Positions 22,190-33,575 of a stretch of DNA of 64,000 nucleotides are shown piece by piece. The stretch covers positions 60,718,587 to 60,782,586 of the forward strand of contig CM076849.1 of assembly GCA_039519185.1 (NCBI GenBank). The letters are read 5' to 3'. Both the position numbers and the translations under genes were made by a program. The DNA comes from Astragalus membranaceus. Lineage: Eukaryota > Streptophyta > Magnoliopsida > Fabales > Fabaceae. Below the pieces are notes generated by a model, which saw only the letters and a list, made by a program, of their open reading frames with translations, made no database searches and was not told the DNA's origin. Position 1 is the stretch's first letter; each line of letters starts with the position of its first letter.

Positions 22190-22520
22190 TGGTCTTTAAC
22201 AACATTTAAAAACTGTTGCCAGAACAATAAAAAATGTTGCCCGAAAGTATAGGCAACATTTTCCAGGTGTAGACTAAGCCAGTGTTAATTACCTATTGTC
22301 TATGGCAACATTTTTTTGCACTTTCTGACAACATTCTCGAAAAATGTTGCCTATAGGTTACGAAGAGGCAACATTTATCGTCCACACCTAACGCAACATT
22401 TAGAGAATGTTGCTACATTTAAGTACATGTCATAACTATTCCCTAAACATTAACAAAAAAACATTTTATAACTGTTGTCTTTTATATAGACAACAATTTT
22501 TAACTGTTGTACATGGTATA
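22190..22520. repeat. CACTA-3 left subterminal array (CAACATTT family)
   Basis: Repeated AACATTTTT, AAAATGTTGCC and AACTGTTG units in both orientations, matching the right array at 26205-26510. Confidence 0.8.
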
Positions 22521-22847
22521 TAAGGAACAATTTTAACATGTAACTTTGTAGCTAAAAGTACCAAAAATATTTTGCAACTCTACTCTCATTTCATAAAATT
22601 ATTAAAAATACTATTACATTAAACAAACATCTTTACCTTAACATTATATATAATCCATAAACATACAAATAAAACTAAAATTTGATTATATATTCAACCC
22701 AGTTAGCTTTAAATTTTAATGATATAATTGGTAAATTAAAATAAATGGATTAAGTGCAAAATATATAATGTATAAATTTTTTTAACAATCAAACTAGTTC
22801 AAACACCAATTCGAATCCATAATCAAACTAAAATTTGATTATAGGGA

Positions 22848-22925
22848 ATCAAAGTTCTTCATCTTGAAACTCATCGAGATAATCTTCCAACACATCATCT
22901 TCATATTCTCCAATGATATCGTTCT
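22848..22925 (-). pseudogene. small acidic exon-like fragment in CACTA-3
   Basis: An open minus-strand stretch ends with EDDVLEDYLDEFQDEEL and a TGA. It lies downstream of the sigma-factor exons in the same orientation. I do not recognise it as part of a sigma factor; it may be a terminal exon from another source. Confidence 0.35.
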
Positions 22926-23089
22926 GCATATAAGAATGAAAAACAGTTATAATGTAATAATTTTTTGAATGATGTAGATATAATAAAACAATTATTATAT
23001 ATATATATTAGTTACCTTTCTACAATGTGGAACGTGTGTAGATGTAGAAGAATGTGGTTGTCGAACAATCTTTGGCGAACTATTTAGTT

Positions 23090-25755
23090 ACCCATACAAA
23101 ACATATACAGAATTCTCTCGTCCAGGCTCTCAACTGCAGTGTCTGCAGTAATCTCCTGCAATTGTAACAGTGTGGTTAAGTCTGATTGTTAATATACATG
23201 AAACATTTGGCATTTGTGATAGTATATTTTCAACAAAGCAATTAAACAGTTACACTTTATATATCTAAGAAGGTGCAACTTATCAAGGGGGAAATCACAT
23301 GAGCTAGCATGCAATACCTGAAATGTTGTATCTTGATCAGCCCACACAGGTTGGTGCATAGAAATTGGTGTTCTAGCGGCACATAGACACTATCAATCTT
23401 CTCTACTGGAAGTCCTACTCGTCTTGCTATTTCTTCTTTGCTTGGGTGAAGATTTCCCTCTTGAACGGTAACATCAACAGAAAAGTTTTCGTGAACACTG
23501 ACATTTCAAAAGGGTGAATCTTAAGTTCAAAAAACTAAATTTACCGGCAGACGAATTGTCCTTGAATGATTAATATGGCCTTCCTTATTGCTTGTTTTAT
23601 CCACCAGTATGCATAAGTACCAAATCGGCAACCAGCTTGAGGTTTAAACTTTTTGACACTCTTCAAAAGACCTGTACTTCCCTCCTAAAGTAGCACCAAA
23701 AACAAAAATGTAAAATACATATATAGCTGGTATTTGTAATTGTAATTGACAACACTGAAAAGTGAAGACAATTACAATTCTAGCCTAGGACTACCTGTAG
23801 TAAGTCCTCATGGCTGATACCGCGTCCCTGGTAAGTTTTAGCAATGTGATGTACCATATGTAAATTTGCTTGAACTAGCTTTTCTTTGCTTCTGTTACCA
23901 CGACGAAGCTGCGCCTTCAGTGCCCGACAGTTAAGTCCTGCACTGTCAGCCCATTCAGCAATAGTTGCTTCCCTTCCAAATTGAGATTGAAGACCGGTCT
24001 TGAATTCTTCTAATCTCATTAGTTCCTGTTACATAGTCCACATTACTATAGCATACCACTCATTTAAAGGAGTAATGAATTTGGGGTAACGAACACAACA
24101 CCTGTATCTGAGCAATTAACTGAGACTCTTGTTCAGAAGTCAAAAGTTGTTTTGTATCAGGACTCTGCAATAACAAGTTCAAATCAGATCCTTCTTTTTT
24201 CTTCTTTTCAACATGTAGCCCTTCCTGTGCATCATCCTTTCCATTGTCTTTAACTTTGGACTTTGGTACTTTTCTCTGCTTTAATCGTCTTTCTAGGCGC
24301 CGTGTTGACCTCACAGTTTTATTGCTTTGAAGTGAAGGGTTGGCCAAATGGGCGGAGGCGAGACTGAAGGGAAGGTTTTAGTTTAGGCATTAAACTCCAA
24401 GGAAATTAACCTATCAACAAAAAAACCAAATTGAGGATATCAGGTTGGCCAAGAAGATTGAACTAACCCAAAAGGAACTGATTTATCAGCATCCTCATCA
24501 GCTTTAATTGATCCTGAATCTTCAGCTACTAAGGCTGCTTTTTTTGAGGGAGACAAAGCTTTCCTACCAAGAGAAACTGCGGGCCTTTTTGAATCAACAG
24601 TAAGACGCGGTAGAGTTGTTGTTGAAGCATCAATTTCTCCTGTTTCTGAGGAAGTTAATCTGCAATGTATCGTTTATAAACCTATAACAACACGGACACG
24701 CATAGACACCGGTTTTAATCTAAAAAATACAAGTAATTGAAGTGTCGGTGTCAGACACATCTTTAACCGGAAGTGTGAGTGCTGCATAGCCAATCAGTAA
24801 TCACCAACTAATAAAATTGAAATGGAAGAACAATTTGATTTATCTTACAAATTCTCTAAACGAGGCCAGAGATGCAGGTGCTGCCTAAAGTCATGAGCTA
24901 CCTGATCAGTATTGCCAGTGTTATTCTCTTCATGAACAGAGACCATATCCATCTGCTTTGTATTTAATATTGCCTGAAATAAAACAAAGGAAAGACTAAT
25001 TGACAGTTTGTCCATTTGGCATTATGCCATTATGTGATGAAGTAGAAAATTTTATAAATTAGAAACCTAAAAGAACCAATTAGTGCATTCATGTTTAATA
25101 AAACACCTTATTATTTAGGAGTGATCAGCACCTCAAGAAGAAGTGTTGGTGCTTCATAGGCCAGTGGACCGTTAATCAATTCTAATTGATTTGAGAACAA
25201 AGTACAAAAAATATGAAGAAGTAACCTAAGTTTGATGAAGTAAAGTGAGTTTATGAATAAAATTGGAAACCTGGCATGTCCTGTCTTCCTTAGAAATGTG
25301 CAATAGAGGCCTATATTCATCACGTTGCTCTTGTAAAAGAACTGAGGTAGGAAAATTCTGAGCTGAAAAACTAGTAGAACAAGAGGCCACCGTAGACGCA
25401 ATTTGTTCACGAAGCATCAAAACTGCAGGTTTATGACTTATGAGCATATAAGCATGTAACAATATTTTCAATCCAGGGTTATACACACACGGCCACATTA
25501 CTTAATTCAGATGTGGTTTCCAAATTAAAAAAAATCAGAAATTAGGGTTTTCAATTCATGCAGAAATTGAACAATTTTCCCCAAATCAAACAATCATCAA
25601 AGAAGAGAAGAAAAAACTAACCTGAGAAGAAGAAGAAGAACTGAAGAAGAAGAAGCCAGAGAGACAGCGCCTGAGGAAGAGGAAATTGGAGACCGGTTCT
25701 GCGACTGAGAGAGGGAAGCGAGAGAGACAGCGCCTGAGGAAGAAGAAGAAGCCAT
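23090..25755 (-). pseudogene. SIG6-like plastid RNA polymerase sigma factor copy captured by CACTA-3
   Basis: A nearly complete intron-containing copy of a plant plastid sigma-70 factor, which directs the plastid-encoded RNA polymerase to promoters. Exons on the minus strand, in order: MASSSSSGAVSLASL start (25755 to about 25622); AQNFPTSVLLQEQRDEYRPL (about 25430-25270); DFRQHLHLWPRLENL (about 24975-24848); LPRLTVDSKRPAVSLGRKAL (about 24660-24475); RSTRRLERRLKQRKVPKSK to QLLTSEQESQLIAQIQ (about 24349-24100); FGREATIAEWADSAGLNCRA and NLHMVHHIAKTYQGRG (24024-23785, region 2). Next comes KKFKPQAGCRFGTYAYWWIK (about 23685-23550), with a frameshift before the NHSRTIRLP motif. EGNLHPSKEEIARRVGLPVE (region 3) follows, with an indel near 23380. 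EITADTAVES is last. The region 4 promoter -35 binding end is missing. Closest to SIG6 by the SVLxQExRxEYRPL motif. Confidence 0.82.
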
Positions 25756-26030
25756 TTTCTGGTTATGGTTCGGATTGGCGATGAACTGTGGTTGAAGAGG
25801 GGAAGACGAAATGGTGGTGGTGAGAAGCGAAGGACCGGCTGAGCAACGATAGAGGTGGAGGCTGGTGGAGGCAGAGGCAGAGGCGTAGAGTGAAAGGTGA
25901 GAGGGAGAGGAAGCAGCGTGAGGGAAGTGAAAGAGAGGGTGAGGAAGCAGCGTGAGAGAAGCAGCGTGGAATACGTGAAATGAGAGAAAAACGAGAGCGA
26001 TAGGGTTTCTGTAACTATCTCAGATTTAAT
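25756..26030 (-). promoter_or_regulatory. CT-rich leader of the CACTA-3 sigma-factor copy
   Basis: On the minus strand a pyrimidine-rich leader ends CCATAACCAGAAA before the ATG at 25755. It shares long stretches with the CACTA-1 leader (CTCACCACCACCATTTCGTC and CCAATCTGAACCATAACCA-type strings) and the same first codons. It lies directly inside the right subterminal array. Promoter function is inferred. Confidence 0.5.
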
Positions 26031-26204
26031 TTTTCTGGAAAAAGTAAATAATATCTTTTCTTTTGTTTTAGGAGGGATGAGTGAATTAGCTGTAAAAAAA
26101 GAGAGGGAATGAGTAAAAATTTTACCGCCTAAATGAAATAAAGATAGTACCGCCTAAAATGAAATGAAAAAATGTTGAAAGGAAATTCAACCAAATCTAA
26201 TTTT

Positions 26205-26510
26205 TAAATATAATTTTAAAGGCAACACCAAAAGAAATGTTCCCGTTTAAAATAATTAGTGTAACAATTAGAAACTGTTGCTAGTGAAAGTTTAGGGAAC
26301 AGTTATTAAATGTTGCAAACGAAACAGGATAGCAACAATCTAAAAATGTAGTCATATAGAATTTAAGGAACCTTTATTCATTGTTGCCAAAAGAGTGTGC
26401 TGTAAAACATTGATTTAGAGGCAACAGTTCCCAAATGTTGTCTGATATGATTTAAGCAACATTTTTTGCATGTTGTCAAAGGATGTGTTGCTAGAGACAA
26501 AAAATGTTGT
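26205..26510. repeat. CACTA-3 right subterminal array (CAACATTT family)
   Basis: Units such as AAATGTTGC, GGCAACA and AACATTTTTTGCATGTTGTC in both orientations, next to the terminal inverted repeat. Confidence 0.8.
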
Positions 26511-26516
26511 AGTGTG

Positions 26517-27590
26517 AGGGAGAGGGTGAAGAGGGGGAAATGGTAATGCTGGTTGTTTGGGTAGTGAAGGGATAAGACCCAGTTAGTAAGAGAAGGGTTG
26601 GATGGGGGATTAGCTGGTTGGTTCATAGGATTAGATGCAAGAGAGGTATCTATGTTCATTAAAAATAACATCCTTGGAGATGTAAATTCGTCCATAAGGA
26701 GACAGGGATTTTTATCCTTTATAGGACGAGGACTTCCCAAAAAGACACACTTATGAAACCTAAAGTAAAGTTTGTGAGAGTTTTAGAGCCTGAGGCAAGG
26801 GAAACAACTACACCCAAAGACTCTAAGAAAGTAGTAGTCAAGAGGATGACCAAAGAGGACTTTGAAAGGAGTAACACCATGTAGAGACGTGGTAGGAAGT
26901 CTGTTGATCAGATAAACTATTGTAAGGGTATCTATGCTCATTAAAAGTAACATCATTGGAGATGTAGATTCGTCCATAAGGAGAAAGAGATTTGTATCCT
27001 TTATGGGACGGGGAGTGCCCACAAAGATACACTCATGATACCTAAAGTCAAGTTTGTGAGAATTGTAGGGCCTGAGGCAAGGGAAACAACTACACCAAAA
27101 GACTCTAAGGAAGTAGTAGTCAGGAGAATGACCAAAGAGGACTTTGAAAGGAATAACAGTATGTAGAGACGTGGTAGGAAGTCTGTTGATTAGATAAACT
27201 ATTGTTGAGAAGGAATGATCCCAATAGTGTAATGACATTTGGCATGAGAGAGAAGAGTTAGGCCAAGTTCAACAATACGTACATGTTCATGCTCCACTAC
27301 ACCATTTTGGTGATGAGTGTGAGGACAAATTATTTTGTGAATGATACCTAACTAAGTGAGATACTTGGAGAAGGGCCTAAAATATCCTCCCCAATCTATT
27401 TGAAGAGCCTTGAGTTTGGTATGAAATTGTAATTCAGCCATAATTTTGAATTATTTGAAGAGATTAATGGTTTCTGACTTAGATTTAAGTAAAACCAAGT
27501 GTAGCGTGAAAATGCATCAAAAAACGTAAGATAGTAATAAAAGCCATAAGATGATGCAAGGTCCCCAAAAATCAATGTATACAAGGTCTA
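26517..27590 (-). pseudogene. Copia-2 integrase region with duplicated segment
   Basis: The minus frame 27238-26783 shows integrase C-terminal motifs (VYLINRLPTTSLH, PFKVLFGH, DYYFLRVFGCSCFPCLR) twice in tandem. Upstream (27584-27396), DLASSYGFYYYLTFFDAFSR matches the core FVDDFSRYTW region, with the first aspartate in a degraded context. Downstream toward CACTA-3 lies the variable linker (NPMNQPANPPSNPSLTNWVL). Frameshifts separate the parts. Confidence 0.75.
26646..27209 (-). repeat. 282-bp tandem duplication inside Copia-2 integrase
   Basis: Copies at 26646-26927 and 26928-27209, both starting GTATCTATG, with about one change per 15 bases. 282 bp is exactly 94 codons, so the reading frame continues through both copies. 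Confidence 0.88.
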
Positions 27591-27600
27591 AAGGAGAATT

Positions 27601-28020
27601 TTAAACAGTAAGTGAGTGAGAGGAAGGCAGCCCATGAGATTGGCCAATACAACAATCAGCACAAAACACAGAAGCATCTTTATTAATAATTTGCATATTA
27701 CAAAATTGGTATACAAGTTTCAGTGTGTTGTGAATTGGATGACCTAGCCTAAGGTGCCAAGTGTGCAAGCTGTTAGAAGCTTGTGAAGTAGTGACAAGTG
27801 CAGTAGCACCATTTACCCTAGGTGAGAGAGAATTTAAAGGAGATTGAGCAAAAAGGCTGACTTTGGCAACTTGATGAAGGAGATTAGGAAAATCATACAT
27901 GCCATCAAGTCTAGCGTGTCCTTTTAACAAAACTTCACGTGAACCCTATGATTTGACCAAACAATGATCAGCATGAAACTCAAATAACATAGGATTATCA
28001 CGAACAAATTTGTTAACAAT
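27601..28020 (-). pseudogene. Copia-2 GAG-pre-integrase fragment
   Basis: Encodes LHTWHLRLGHPIHNTLKLVY and a CADCCIGQSHGLP motif, the HHCC zinc-binding pre-integrase domain. Upstream, KGHARLDGMYDFPNLL is typical of the segment after the protease. No gag or LTR could be assigned above 28020. Confidence 0.75.
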
Positions 28021-30037
28021 ATATATGTTACCTCCAAAATAGGACTTTGCTTATGTTATTGCATCTTCTAACAACATTAGAGCAAAACTCGCAGAAAATC
28101 TCTCTCACCCAGTCATTAGAACACATTTCTAGCTCCAATAGAGTTCTCAAGCCTACCAATGGTAAATAGCTTCTCCTTTTGCCTATTTGTCCAAAAAAGT
28201 AGATCATAAGTTCCATTTTAAATGGAAAAAATTAAACAATGAAGAGCATCAGGTTTTGGTGAAGTTTGAGTGCCCTACTGCCCTCATATCATCACTAAAG
28301 AATGGAACCACTACTGCAAGAGAACAATGTGATTAATCCTTGTTATTATAGATACCCAGATTTAAAACAAATCAAACTACCATTACTCATTGTTGGTTAA
28401 AATTTGGTAAATCGAGATAATACTGGATAAATCTGAAGTCGTGTATAACACTTTCAGATTGAATCAAATTTCGGGGTTCAACCAAAATTGTTCAATCGGA
28501 TAAAATCAGAAGATTATAATTCAAGAGTTTTTGTTCTGGTCTTGTATGTTTTTACACCCGTTATGCTTTCTGAACCAGAATGATTATTTATGATCAAAGA
28601 ACAGGTGGTTTTTGGCGGTTGATGGAAGTTTTATCTTTTAAACTGCCTTTTTCGGTCAAATGGCGCGTAAGTAGCGCACAGTTCGCGCTCCACGCGCAAC
28701 TGGGCAGAACATTCTGCCAATCCGCGCGTAAGTAGCGCACAGTACGCGCTCCACGCGCGCTCCGCGCGCCAACGACCTGAAAGTCACTTTCATGTAATTT
28801 CCAAAATTTGCGTAAACCGAACATCTCGTTATCACATTAAAACAAGCGTGCACTCTTATTTTAACATAATAAAGAGATCAATTACACTAAAATGTCCAAC
28901 AGTCACTTTGGTCCCTCATTATTATATTTCTTTATAGTTTTTCCATCTTTGTCAGAGGTGTTTGACGTTAATATAGATGATATTCTTACAATAGCATGCT
29001 TGCTTTGGGCCTAAAAGAAGTCCATTTTGAAACCAATTAGCTGTCATAAAATGTGAAGCAACCAACTAAAGCTTACCATAGATTGGATTGAAAAATAAAT
29101 CAAATAATCTATACTCAAGTTAAAGTACAAACTACAAACCAACATAAAAAATAAACAGGATTACAAGTTAACAAACCTCGTATATACAACCATAAAAATA
29201 AAATAAAATTTGATGAAGTCTATGATAAAAACACACAAGCACCAATAGCATCCTCGTTGATAAAAAACCACCCTCTCAAATACATCTTCAAAACGTAAGT
29301 GATCCAGTATATGAGAGTTTGCTTTATTGTATGTTAGTAACCTTCAACATCCTCACTACCCACCCAATTAGGTTAAAATTTCCCTTGTTGTAATTGACAG
29401 AAGATAGTGAATCAAATGAATTAGCATTGCTAGAAGCCATTTATAATTTGTAATGAAAATACGTAATCCTGAAATCCCGAAGCAGTGCATATGCAGGTAT
29501 TGATAATGTATGATTTTGAATAAAATTTGGGAGGGAAATATGAAATAATTTGATATTTTCAGGTGGTAGTGATAATTCAGTTTAGTTTCCCCATGCGCAA
29601 TTATTATTTATGCCAATTAAGTATAGTTTTGGAAGCTGCTAAATATAAGGTGAAATAATAGTTGTTTTTTATTGCATATTAATAAAATTGATTGTCTCTT
29701 TTTTTTACACTGCCGGGAGTTTTAAAATGATTGCAGAATACTTGGAATCAATTTTGAGAATTGAATTTAAAACGTGGAACAAATTCTTCTCAAGTACAAT
29801 GCTAATACAACTGAGAAAATGTGGTAGATCGTTTCACATTAGTGTGGTAAGTTTGGTACAAAATATGGAAAAGGAAGTAATTTGAATTAGAAAACAATTG
29901 CTGCCTAATATGGAATCAGTGATCATTTGAAATATTTTTTTTATGAACGTTTAGCACTTTAAAAATTAGTATCTTATCAATTTGGAGTGCATTTTATTTG
30001 TTTTTTATTACAATTATTATCTAGAGTTAGACGACAT
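28021..30037. other. intergenic with GC-rich direct repeat, no gene recognised
   Basis: A short minus frame at 28028-28216 is unrecognised. A GC-rich island at 28661-28780 holds two copies of GCGCGTAAGTAGCGCACAG (28662 and about 28723), each followed by CGCGCTCCACGCGC, in otherwise AT-rich DNA. The rest shows no motif. Confidence 0.5.
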
Positions 30038-30068
30038 CACTAGTGCAAATTTGACATTAAAAAGCACC

Positions 30069-30300
30069 ATTTAGCATCGGTTATTTGATTAGCCGATGCT
30101 AAATGTGTAACCAGTGGCATTTTTGAAATTAGGAGAAAAAGTTTTAGTTCACGTTAGACCTTTAACATCGGTTGTTGTAATAGCCGATGCTAAATGTTCT
30201 TGAGTTGGACATTTAACATCGGTTGTTTGTAATAACCGATGTTAAATGTCCAACTCAAGAACATTTAGATTCGGCTGTTACAAACAACCGATGTTAAATG
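30069..30300. repeat. CACTA-5 left subterminal array with 35-bp perfect hairpin
   Basis: Units of TTTAGCATCGGTT and its complement AACCGATGCTAAA. 30190-30224 and 30234-30268 form a perfect 35-bp inverted repeat around a 9-nt loop. Confidence 0.9.
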
Positions 30301-30309
30301 TATAAATCC

Positions 30310-30587
30310 TCTTTTTTCTATTTCCCAATCCCTCGCACAACATAACCCACACTCTATCTCACTCTTCTTCCTCGCGAGGCTACTCTCTCACGTTCTCACT
30401 CTCGTCTCTCGCTCTCGTCTCTGAACCTGGCTCTCGCTCTCAACACTCAGATCTCGTTCTCAGCTCTCTTTCTCAACTCTCAACTCTCGTTCTCAACTCT
30501 CAACTCTTCCTCACAACGTTACGAAATCCTCTTCCTCTCGCACTCCCAAATACGAATACCTAGCCTCACAAATCAAAAGCGCAAAGA
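30310..30587 (+). promoter_or_regulatory. CT-rich leader of CACTA-5
   Basis: Many CTCTCGCTCTCGTCTCT-type strings, like the leaders of CACTA-1, -2 and -3, placed just inside the left subterminal array and reading inward. It is cut by CACTA-4 at 30588 and resumes at 37816. Leader or promoter function is inferred from composition. Confidence 0.4.
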
Positions 30588-30654
30588 CACTACAAGAAAT
30601 TTTGGGATTTCCGGCGGACAAAATCCGCCGGAAATTGCACATTACCGGCGGATA

Positions 30655-30983
30655 CCAACAGATTTCTGCCAAGCAAGAAAAGCCGCTCGACTCTCCTCAT
30701 TGACATCAATCTCACCGCCACTACTCTGTTGAGTTTCACGATAACTGGTCTGCCAATCATAGAAATTTTCCTGAAAGCAACAACCAAGAAATGAATAACC
30801 ATTAGTATGTAATACATAATATAATATAATATAATATAATAAAAACAATATATAAATATAAATAATAAACGTTATTTACCGAAATTTCCCTTGACCGGTC
30901 TTCAATATATTCACCAGGCTCCTCTCGCATATGAAGTTGGCGGTGTAACTCAGGCAAAGTAGGTGGCCGACCAAGAAAGGCCT

Positions 30984-31053
<70 letters not shown>

Positions 31054-32036
31054 TTATTTAATATTATTATTTAATAAAATATAAAATATGTATGTATAAT
31101 ATAAATTTAATTAATTATTAAATTTACCATGCGTCTGTAATGTTCAGTTACGTTGATAGAACCACCCGTGTTTATGCAACCCCCTCTTTCAGAAGCACAA
31201 TTCTTCTTGGCTTTCTCACATTTTTGTTTATACTTCTCATCGTTCCATTTCAATTGGAGCTTATGCCAATCAGAATCACCGATCCATGTCGGCTTCTGTT
31301 TCTTATTACGGTGTTCTCGGAGCATTTCAGAGAAGCGATGAGAAGCTCTTGTGTTGAATGTTCTCTCAACTTCCTTCGCCGCATCTGGGTACCATGCCAA
31401 TTTTTCCTATTTAAACAAATTTAATTAACTTGTTAGTAAAAACAAATTAATCAATTCAACAAAATTAAAAAATTAAAAATTACTTAATTCGTAAAAATAC
31501 TTACTCTGAATGCATTCCACATCTTTGAATCCTTATATTTTTTGACCTCCGTCCAATTCTCCCAGGGTTTAGTGTAACTTGCTTTGATGATGTCTGTGTT
31601 CGTGCTGGATACAATCCTCCCAGGAATAAATCTGTGCCTAAAAAAGATAATTTTTTAGATAATAATTATATTTAAAGTTTTAAATATAAATCAAACAAAT
31701 ATCATTAATAAATAAATACTTACTGCTGGCCAACAACCTTCACTACTATACGACCGTCGGGCGTAACCTCAACCACCTCATTATCAATATTATATCTGCG
31801 TATCCCATCTGCATCTGGCGGGGGTATGGGGGTACCGGGTGGAGGCACAAATGGACGACTCAGTGTACTAGGTCCACTGCCATCATCCGTACTAGCAGGA
31901 GGAGCCACAAAAGGGCCATCAACAACGACACGAGTTACACGACGACGACCGCGCAAAGAAGTAGAAATCTTCTTAAAAAAACGGTCGGTGGGTCACGAGG
32001 TAGGTCATGATCAGATTCTGATCCTGATGATGCCAT
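30655..32036 (-). pseudogene. CACTA-4 second transposase gene (Transposase_24 / Ptta-En/Spm family)
   Basis: The plant Ptta/En/Spm protein family, thought to bind the subterminal repeats (the TNPA-like role in En/Spm). Start ATG at 32036 (MASSGSESDHDLPRDPPTVF), with a frameshift near 31960 into the proline-rich segment PFVPPPGTPIPPPDADG. Later exons, in order: RFIPGRIVSSTNTDIIKASY and WENWTEVKKYKDSKMWNAF (31638-31505); AWYPDAAKEVERTFNTRASH and KQKPTWIGDSDWHKLQLKW (31408-31128); EAFLGRPPTLPELHRQLHMR (30987-30881); YDWQTSYRETQQSSGGEIDV (30773-30655). Introns carry AT microsatellites. The frameshift makes this copy doubtful unless splicing differs. Confidence 0.75.
30985..31049. repeat. (AT)n microsatellite in CACTA-4
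   Basis: About 32 AT units, in an intron of the Transposase_24-type gene. Confidence 0.95.
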
Positions 32037-32043
32037 GTCTGCA

Positions 32044-32045
<2 letters not shown>

Positions 32046-32117
<72 letters not shown>
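32046..32117. repeat. (AT)n microsatellite in CACTA-4
   Basis: About 36 AT units, lying just upstream of the Transposase_24-type start codon, between the two transposase genes. Confidence 0.95.
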
Positions 32118-32121
<4 letters not shown>

Positions 32122-32260
32122 GATGAATAACATACATGATGAATAACATAAATAATGAATAACATGCATAAATGATGAATAACATACATGAATCAAGTCT
32201 GATAAATATAAATATTAATATTTGATAACAAATTAATTAATTACAAATAAGATGATCTAA

Positions 32261-33508
32261 TTAATTAGAATCCCATTCTTTCTCGAAATCACCATCATCA
32301 TCAGATGAGTGAATTCTTGATACACCGACATGATCGACTGCATCCTCATGATTTGTATCTTCTTCTTCATTAACTTCATCACCAGTGTTTGGCTCATCAC
32401 ATAAACGAGTAATGGGTTCAACTTCAATCACTTCATTTACATTGGACATTTCATCCATTTGATATGGCACGTCTTCCACTGTGTCATCATTTGTCTCAAT
32501 GCGACCTCTTGGTTTTCTCTTAATTGCGACACACCAACCACGCCGATGAGTCTGTGTTTTTGGATAAGAGACATAATAGACTTGTCTCACATTTTGTGCA
32601 ATGACGAACGGATCATACAGTCGATATCCACTATTCATTTTAATGTCCACTGTATTTGTCTTTGGATTAAGCTTTGTTCCGCGAGCGGTCGGATCAAACC
32701 AATTACAATAAAAACCAACTACCTTTTGACTATAATCAAGATAAGGGTACGCAAGTTATATGCGTTCAACCACACCATAGAAATCATCTTCGCCTCTCCC
32801 AGTGACACCCTTCATGCAAACTCCACTATTGACTGTTTCTCTGCCCTCTGTCCATTCCTTAGGGTGAAATTTGTATCCATTGACAAAATATGTGTGCCAT
32901 TCTTTAACACATTTTCGTGGACCGTCAGATAAGTTCCTCAAGTGTTGGTTGGTAGGAGTCGGCGGGAGGGAATACACACATTGCCTAAACCACGTTGGAA
33001 AATGCGCATGAATATGAGCAGAAGATTGTTCTTCACTTATTGCCACTGATGACAAGAACTCCCTAATAAGAAATTATTAATTGTCGTTACACAACTGTGT
33101 AATTTAATTTATTAACTAATTGATATAGCTAGGTCGAGAAATACATACTCAATGAATGGTTGGACCTCAGTACAGTTTATCAAAACATAAACATAGGCTG
33201 AATTTAACTCTTCTTCTGTGAGCCAATGAATTGACTCCTTTCCAGACGGACGACCAGGTAGACAAAAGACAGACAAAGCTAAATGATGTCTTGGAGATTC
33301 AATTTCCATTTCATTTCGACTACTTCTAGGAGCAAATTCATTCTTGAAATAATAAGAACAAAAATGAGTTGTTTCACGGTGTAAGTAAGAAGAATATATC
33401 GATCCTTCAACTCTAGGTTTATTTTTAACTGATCTTTTTGAATCACCCATGAAACTACAGAAAATGATATGTTTATAGTCATCTAATCGAAATGATATAT
33501 ATAAACTT

Positions 33509-33575
<67 letters not shown>

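Larger units (their letters stand above)
22177..26513 (-). mobile_element. CACTA-3, probable CACTA-type transposon carrying a sigma-factor gene copy
   Basis: Left end ACTACAACATTTTT and right end AAAAATGTTGTAGT are inverted repeats flanked by GTG on both sides (22174-22176, 26514-26516). Alternatively the right end CACTACAAC is intact and the left C has changed to G (22176). Subterminal arrays of an AACATTT/AAATGTTGC motif lie at both ends. No transposase. The cargo is a SIG6-like gene on the minus strand with a CT-rich leader next to the right array. It interrupts Copia-2. CACTA affiliation is likely, not certain. Confidence 0.75.
21664..28020 (-). mobile_element. Copia-2 retrotransposon remnant, split by CACTA-3
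   Basis: Minus-strand Copia pieces in expected order: pre-integrase (27601-28020), integrase (26700-27590) and reverse transcriptase (21664-21945). CACTA-3 sits between integrase and reverse transcriptase. LTRs were not identified. Several frame breaks and an in-frame 282-bp duplication are present. Confidence 0.75.

Noticed and set aside
29688..29885. 65-codon plus-strand open frame
   Set aside because: No motif, splice context or similarity; typical of chance frames in this AT-rich region.
31826..32196. Open frames with Tyr-Ile repeats around the AT tracts
   Set aside because: AT-microsatellite artefacts lying over or beside the true minus-strand transposon exons.
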